Below the pieces are notes generated by a model. That model made no database searches. It saw only the letters and a list, made by a program, of their open reading frames with translations, and had not been told where the DNA came from. 9,927 nucleotides of DNA, taken from positions 1 to 9,927 of the forward strand of contig DMQP01000076.1 in assembly GCA_003455655.1 (NCBI GenBank), given 5' to 3'. Positions 6,809-9,927 of the stretch are shown piece after piece (positions within the stretch are counted from its first letter, which is position 1; every line of letters starts with the position of its first letter). The position numbers were made by a program, and so were the translations under genes. Source of the DNA: Treponema sp. Lineage in GTDB: Bacteria; Spirochaetota; Spirochaetia; Treponematales; Treponemataceae.

Positions 6809-8782
6809 CTACTTTTCTTTGTAGAACATTACATCATCGAAGTTGCCCCAGTTACCTGCAATGCCATCTACCACAAATCCAACTGTTGCTTGTCCATTGG
6901 TAACGGGAATATGCAGTTCGTATTTTTTCCAAACTTGCCAGCCGGTGTCAACAACATCGACAGTAAGAACTTCTGAAGCACCGTAATTTTTTGCAAAAAG
7001 ATACAGTGCATTTTCTCCACCACCGCCTTCTGACCATGCGCTAAAAGTGTACATGCCATTTTCTAGACCAGTGAAGGTTTTGCTCAGTGTTCCATTAAAT
7101 GCCCCATTGTCCCAGTAGTGATAAGCCCAGGTTCCTGAATGAGCATTACCTTTATCTTCACACGCATAGAATAAAACCGGTGAACCATCAAGAGTCCATT
7201 CATCTAGTGTTCCACTTTCAAACGAAGGATCTTTTAAAAGATTTACAATGCTTGAAAGTTCTACTACGCAGGTTACGCGGAAACCTTCTTGTGTTGTTCC
7301 ATAAATAGTTACCGTTTTATCTTCTGTTTCTGATTTCCAATCGTGTTCATCCCATGTTACGGGAACAAGCCGTTCTGAGTCATCGGTAAAAACTACTTTT
7401 GCTTTTTGCGGCAATGGCGGAACTTGTCCTGGCATTACAAGAAGTTTTACACTTTCTGATGATTTATAAGGTTCAAAAGATTGAACAGAGCTTGCTGAAC
7501 CACCCCACACATTCTGAACCTGTCCGCGTCCGTACACAAGGTTAAAGACAGAAAGCGATGGAAGAACATTTCCGTAAAAATCAAACATTGCCTGATTGTC
7601 CCACGCGCTATTTTCTCCTGTACGCCAACCTGCTCCATCAACAGGAATCCATGCGGGTTCCCAATAGAACATTCCCAAGCCTCCGTCTACAGAAGAAACA
7701 GCTGCTATACAATCACGAACTTCTGTTGCTTGACCTTGCACTGAAGGAATATATCCATGTGCTTCATCCGAATAAAGAGAAAACATATTTCCAGTATTGT
7801 CGCCGTCATCCCAAGTGTAAGCATAAGCATTTTCTACAACCACCATGTCTTTTCCGTAACGAGAGCGCAAATCTTTCATGTTAGCAGTAAGGTCATCAAA
7901 GGCTCCATGCCAGTACGGGTAAAACGAAAGTCCGATTATATTAAAATCAACCTGAGCAGCAGTTACTGCATCAAAAATGGTTCGATAGAGAGCATTCTTT
8001 CCACCATCTGCAAGGTGAATAATAATTTTAATATCGGTTCCCCAAGTTCCTGCGGTACGAACTCCACGAGAAGCACTCTTAAGCAGTTTTATAAATCCGT
8101 CCATGCCACCAATGTCAACATCTGTTTTGGTTACTGGATTAATTTTTCCATCTGGCCAAAGCATGCCGTTATTTGTTTCATTTCCAATCTGAACCATGTC
8201 CGGACAAACGCCAGCCTTGTAAAATTTTTGCAGTGTTGTTTTTGTAAAATCTTCTACAGCTTCACACAAAGCATCGCCCGAAAGATTTTTCCACTCTTGA
8301 GGTTTTTTCTGTTTTTCTGGATCTGCCCAAAAGTCACTGTAATGAAAATCTAAAAGAATTTTTAATCCTGCTTTCTTTGCACGTTTTGCAAGAGCAATAT
8401 CAACATCAATGCTGTTGTTCCCTCCGCCAACAGGATCACCTTTTTTGCTAATTGTAACTCCGCCCTCAACTACATTGTAGTCGTTTACCGGATTGTTCCA
8501 CAAACGAAGTCGAACCCAGTTGACTCCATGCTTTTTTAAAATTTGAAAGACATCTGCACTTTTACCGTTTTCGTCATAGTAGGCACCGCCTAACTTTTCT
8601 ATTTCTGCAACCATGCTTATATCAACACCGCGCATAAAATCTTCACTCAAACCTTGTACGGGTTCTACAGAAATCTGCGCTTTTGCAGAATCAGACACAC
8701 GCTCTGCAGATTGCATTTTTTTACCACAAGATGTTACTAGCAAAAAAAGAGTGCACAATAAAAATAAGCCAACACGTTTCAT
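6809..8782 (-). CDS. Lipoprotein endo-beta-1,4-galactanase (GH53) with Ig-like and CBM61-like domains
   Basis: A secreted enzyme predicted to cut beta-1,4-galactan, the side chains of pectin (arabinogalactan I). The 657 residues begin with a lipoprotein signal: MKR, a hydrophobic core and the lipobox VTSC with lipidated Cys19, so it is probably anchored in a membrane or on the cell surface. The GH53 barrel covers about 49-412: RGVDISM, NWVRLRLWNNP (88-98), LDFHYSDFWADP, acid/base Glu202 in QIGNETNNG, nucleophile Glu317 in VVVENAYAYTW, and GMFYWEPAW. A loop D326-x-D328-x-T330-x-N332 resembles the calcium loop of Bacillus licheniformis galactanase, from memory, with Thr in place of His. Residues about 440-510 look like a bacterial Ig-like (Big_4) domain. 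Residues 514-655 look like CBM61, a galactan-binding module known from a Thermotoga GH53 enzyme. A strong GGAGG site precedes the ATG. No transporter or other pectin gene is adjacent, so it is not part of a visible utilisation locus. Confidence 0.93.
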   Translation of the reverse strand: MKRVGLFLLCTLFLLVTSCGKKMQSAERVSDSAKAQISVEPVQGLSEDFMRGVDISMVAEIEKLGGAYYDENGKSADVFQILKKHGVNWVRLRLWNNPVNDYNVVEGGVTISKKGDPVGGGNNSIDVDIALAKRAKKAGLKILLDFHYSDFWADPEKQKKPQEWKNLSGDALCEAVEDFTKTTLQKFYKAGVCPDMVQIGNETNNGMLWPDGKINPVTKTDVDIGGMDGFIKLLKSASRGVRTAGTWGTDIKIIIHLADGGKNALYRTIFDAVTAAQVDFNIIGLSFYPYWHGAFDDLTANMKDLRSRYGKDMVVVENAYAYTWDDGDNTGNMFSLYSDEAHGYIPSVQGQATEVRDCIAAVSSVDGGLGMFYWEPAWIPVDGAGWRTGENSAWDNQAMFDFYGNVLPSLSVFNLVYGRGQVQNVWGGSASSVQSFEPYKSSESVKLLVMPGQVPPLPQKAKVVFTDDSERLVPVTWDEHDWKSETEDKTVTIYGTTQEGFRVTCVVELSSIVNLLKDPSFESGTLDEWTLDGSPVLFYACEDKGNAHSGTWAYHYWDNGAFNGTLSKTFTGLENGMYTFSAWSEGGGGENALYLFAKNYGASEVLTVDVVDTGWQVWKKYELHIPVTNGQATVGFVVDGIAGNWGNFDDVMFYKEK

Positions 8783-8786
8783 AATT

Positions 8787-8791
8787 CCTCC
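8787..8791 (-). promoter_or_regulatory. Strong Shine-Dalgarno site of the galactanase gene
   Basis: The - strand reads GGAGG-AATT-ATG, a full match to the anti-Shine-Dalgarno core with a short 4-base spacing. It fixes the start at 8782, directly before the signal peptide. Confidence 0.8.
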
Positions 8792-8807
8792 ACAAGAAAA
8801 AGTGCAT

Positions 8808-8845
8808 AAAAAAAACCGACAGGCTGCACAAGAGCCCGCCGGCTT
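8808..8845 (-). terminator. Strong intrinsic terminator of asd
   Basis: On the - strand CCGGCGGGCT (8842-8833) pairs with AGCCTGTCGG (8825-8816) as a 10-bp GC-rich stem with two G-U pairs and a 7-base loop. The stem can be extended by flanking A-T and G-U pairs. It is followed by eight T (8815-8808). It begins about 20 bases after the asd stop codon. It also lies downstream of a consensus promoter (8852-8879), so it would form the 5' end of the galactanase transcript as well. Confidence 0.88.
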
Positions 8846-8851
8846 AATTTA

Positions 8852-8879
8852 ATTATAACCCAATTCTACAGATTGTCAA
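8852..8879 (-). promoter_or_regulatory. Consensus sigma-70-type promoter at the end of asd, facing the galactanase gene
   Basis: The - strand carries a perfect TTGACA (8874-8879) and a perfect TATAAT (8852-8857) with a 16-base spacer. The -35 box lies in the last codons of asd (FDN). Predicted initiation is near 8845, at the foot of the asd terminator hairpin, giving a leader of about 60 bases before the galactanase ATG. The match is strong, but activity is inferred. Confidence 0.65.
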
Positions 8880-9927
8880 AGAATCCTTTTGCTTTAAGCA
8901 GTTCAGCATTTAAGATTCCACCTAAAGCAGCACCACGCTTTGTGTTATGACTCAGTGCAACAAACTTTACATCAAAGACATTACACTTGCGCAGACGACC
9001 AATGACACAAGCCATACCTTTTTCGGTTTCGCGGTCACGACGAGGCTGAGGTCTGTTTTCTTCGTGGCGAACAACAATAGGATGTTCTGGTGCTGACGGA
9101 AGATTCAGTTGCTGAGGAAGACTTGAGTAACTTGTCCAGACGCGCTCAATTTCTTCGAGAGAAGGCTTTTTGTCTTCCGGCAAATCAAACTCAAGGCTCA
9201 CACAAGCAGTATGTCCATCAACAACAGGAACACGAGTACAGGTTGAACTTACCACAGGAAGTGATGCATTTTTAATGCTGTCTCCGTCAACAGTTCCCAA
9301 AATCTTAAGACATTCTTTTTCTGTCTTCTCTTCTTCTCCACCAATAAAGGGAACAATGTTGTCTATCATGTCAAAGCTTGCAACACCAGGATAACCGGCA
9401 CCACTGGTTGCCTGCAAAGTTGTTACAATCATGCGCTTAACAGGATAGCCTGCCATAATGAGTGCATGAAGAGGCATCATGTATGTCTGCAAAGAACAGT
9501 TAGGTTTAACAGCAATAAAACCTTTTTTCCAACCATGATGTTCTTGCTGCTTTTTAATAATGTCCAAGTGGCTAAAGTTTATTTCGGGAACTAACATAGG
9601 AACATCACTTGTCCAACGGTTAGCACTTGCATTTGACACAACAGGAATTCCCTCTGCTGCATAGGCTTCTTCCAAAGCTTTAATTTCTTCTTTGCCCATT
9701 TCAAGTGCACTGAAGACAAACTTACATTTTCCTAAAGCAAGTTTTGCATCGTTTGCATCTTGAACAACAAGATTTGCAACTGCGGCAGGAATATCAGAAC
9801 CAATAAGCCAACGGTTTGCAACTGCCTCACAATACTTTTTTCCAGCACTGCGAGGAGAAGCAGCAACATAGGTTACTTCAAACCAAGGATGATTTTCCAT
9901 AAGCTTAATATATCGCTGACCAACCAT
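8866..9927 (-). CDS. asd: Aspartate-semialdehyde dehydrogenase, archaeal/fungal-type, 5' partial
   Basis: Reduces aspartyl phosphate to aspartate semialdehyde with NADPH in the cytoplasm, the branch point to threonine, methionine and lysine. 353 residues are visible. The Met at the window edge is the internal Met of the family motif GATGMVGQRYI (nucleotide-binding loop), so roughly a dozen N-terminal residues lie outside. Seen: HPWFEVTYVAASPRSAGKKY; SNASANRWTSDVPMLVPE; the catalytic Cys144 in KPNCSLQTYMMPL; TLQATSGAGYPG; the active-site His239 in VVDGHTACVSLEFD; and ENRPQPRRDRE, a mark of the archaeal/fungal class that differs from the classical E. coli class. Key residues are intact. It is followed by a strong terminator. 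Its promoter is outside the window. Treponemal peptidoglycan is reported to use ornithine rather than diaminopimelate, so amino acid supply may be its main role here (inference). Confidence 0.95.
   Translation of the reverse strand: MVGQRYIKLMENHPWFEVTYVAASPRSAGKKYCEAVANRWLIGSDIPAAVANLVVQDANDAKLALGKCKFVFSALEMGKEEIKALEEAYAAEGIPVVSNASANRWTSDVPMLVPEINFSHLDIIKKQQEHHGWKKGFIAVKPNCSLQTYMMPLHALIMAGYPVKRMIVTTLQATSGAGYPGVASFDMIDNIVPFIGGEEEKTEKECLKILGTVDGDSIKNASLPVVSSTCTRVPVVDGHTACVSLEFDLPEDKKPSLEEIERVWTSYSSLPQQLNLPSAPEHPIVVRHEENRPQPRRDRETEKGMACVIGRLRKCNVFDVKFVALSHNTKRGAALGGILNAELLKAKGFFDNL

Noticed and set aside
7757..8353. 198-residue + strand open frame opposite the galactanase gene
   Set aside because: It lies wholly antisense to a well-supported gene, has biased low-complexity composition and shows no recognisable domain.
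9925..9927. Window-edge ATG as the true start of asd
   Set aside because: It corresponds to the Met inside the conserved GATGMVGQ loop; the N-terminal nucleotide-binding strand is missing.
1..9927. CRISPR array, tRNA, rRNA, insertion sequence or phage remnants
   Set aside because: No regularly spaced repeats, cloverleaf-like sequence, transposase motif or terminal inverted repeats were seen; the window is almost fully covered by recognisable genes.

Overview
The window looks like chromosome of a host-associated, probably gut or rumen, Treponema (spirochaete). This rests on the gene families and their arrangement, the moderately AT-rich composition, a plastic spirochaete-like lipobox on a secreted galactanase, and an archaeal/fungal-type aspartate-semialdehyde dehydrogenase. 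The genus call is an inference; no rRNA or other marker gene is present. All seven genes belong to recognisable families. I found no mobile element, CRISPR array, tRNA or rRNA, and no convincing undescribed multi-gene system. The most interesting signals are regulatory or small protein-level deviations.

Left half (1-4732, + strand): an apparent four-gene operon. It starts with ptsI (PTS enzyme I, cut by the window edge, about 10 residues missing). After 23 bases comes der, the double-GTPase of 50S ribosome assembly, with an unusual charged N-terminal tail. A small MerR-type regulator follows, joined to der by a TAATG stop/start overlap. The last gene encodes an Rsm22/METTL17-like methyltransferase-fold protein with the cysteines expected of an iron-sulfur site and overlaps the regulator by 11 bases. 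Each downstream gene has a purine-rich ribosome binding site inside the preceding gene, so translational coupling is likely. Der and the Rsm22-like protein both point to ribosome biogenesis. A plausible terminator for this operon lies inside the 3' end of the convergent next gene.

Right half (4739-9927, - strand): three separately controlled genes. Reading in their own direction from the right edge, they are asd (5' end cut by the window), a lipoprotein endo-beta-1,4-galactanase (GH53 + Ig-like + CBM61-like domains) and a long-chain acyl-CoA synthetase. Good intrinsic terminators follow asd and the galactanase gene. A consensus promoter (TTGACA-16-TATAAT) lies at the end of asd and upstream of asd's own terminator, so a galactanase transcript made from it would begin with that terminator hairpin. 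The acyl-CoA synthetase has a near-consensus promoter whose predicted transcription start falls at or next to its ATG, which suggests a leaderless mRNA.

Together the genes cover carbon-state signalling (enzyme I), ribosome assembly (Der, Rsm22-like), aspartate-family amino acid synthesis (Asd), use of pectic galactan (GH53) and activation of fatty acids (acyl-CoA synthetase). Third-codon-position composition differs between the two halves: A-rich in + strand genes and T-rich in - strand genes, as expected if the - strand genes are on the leading replication strand.
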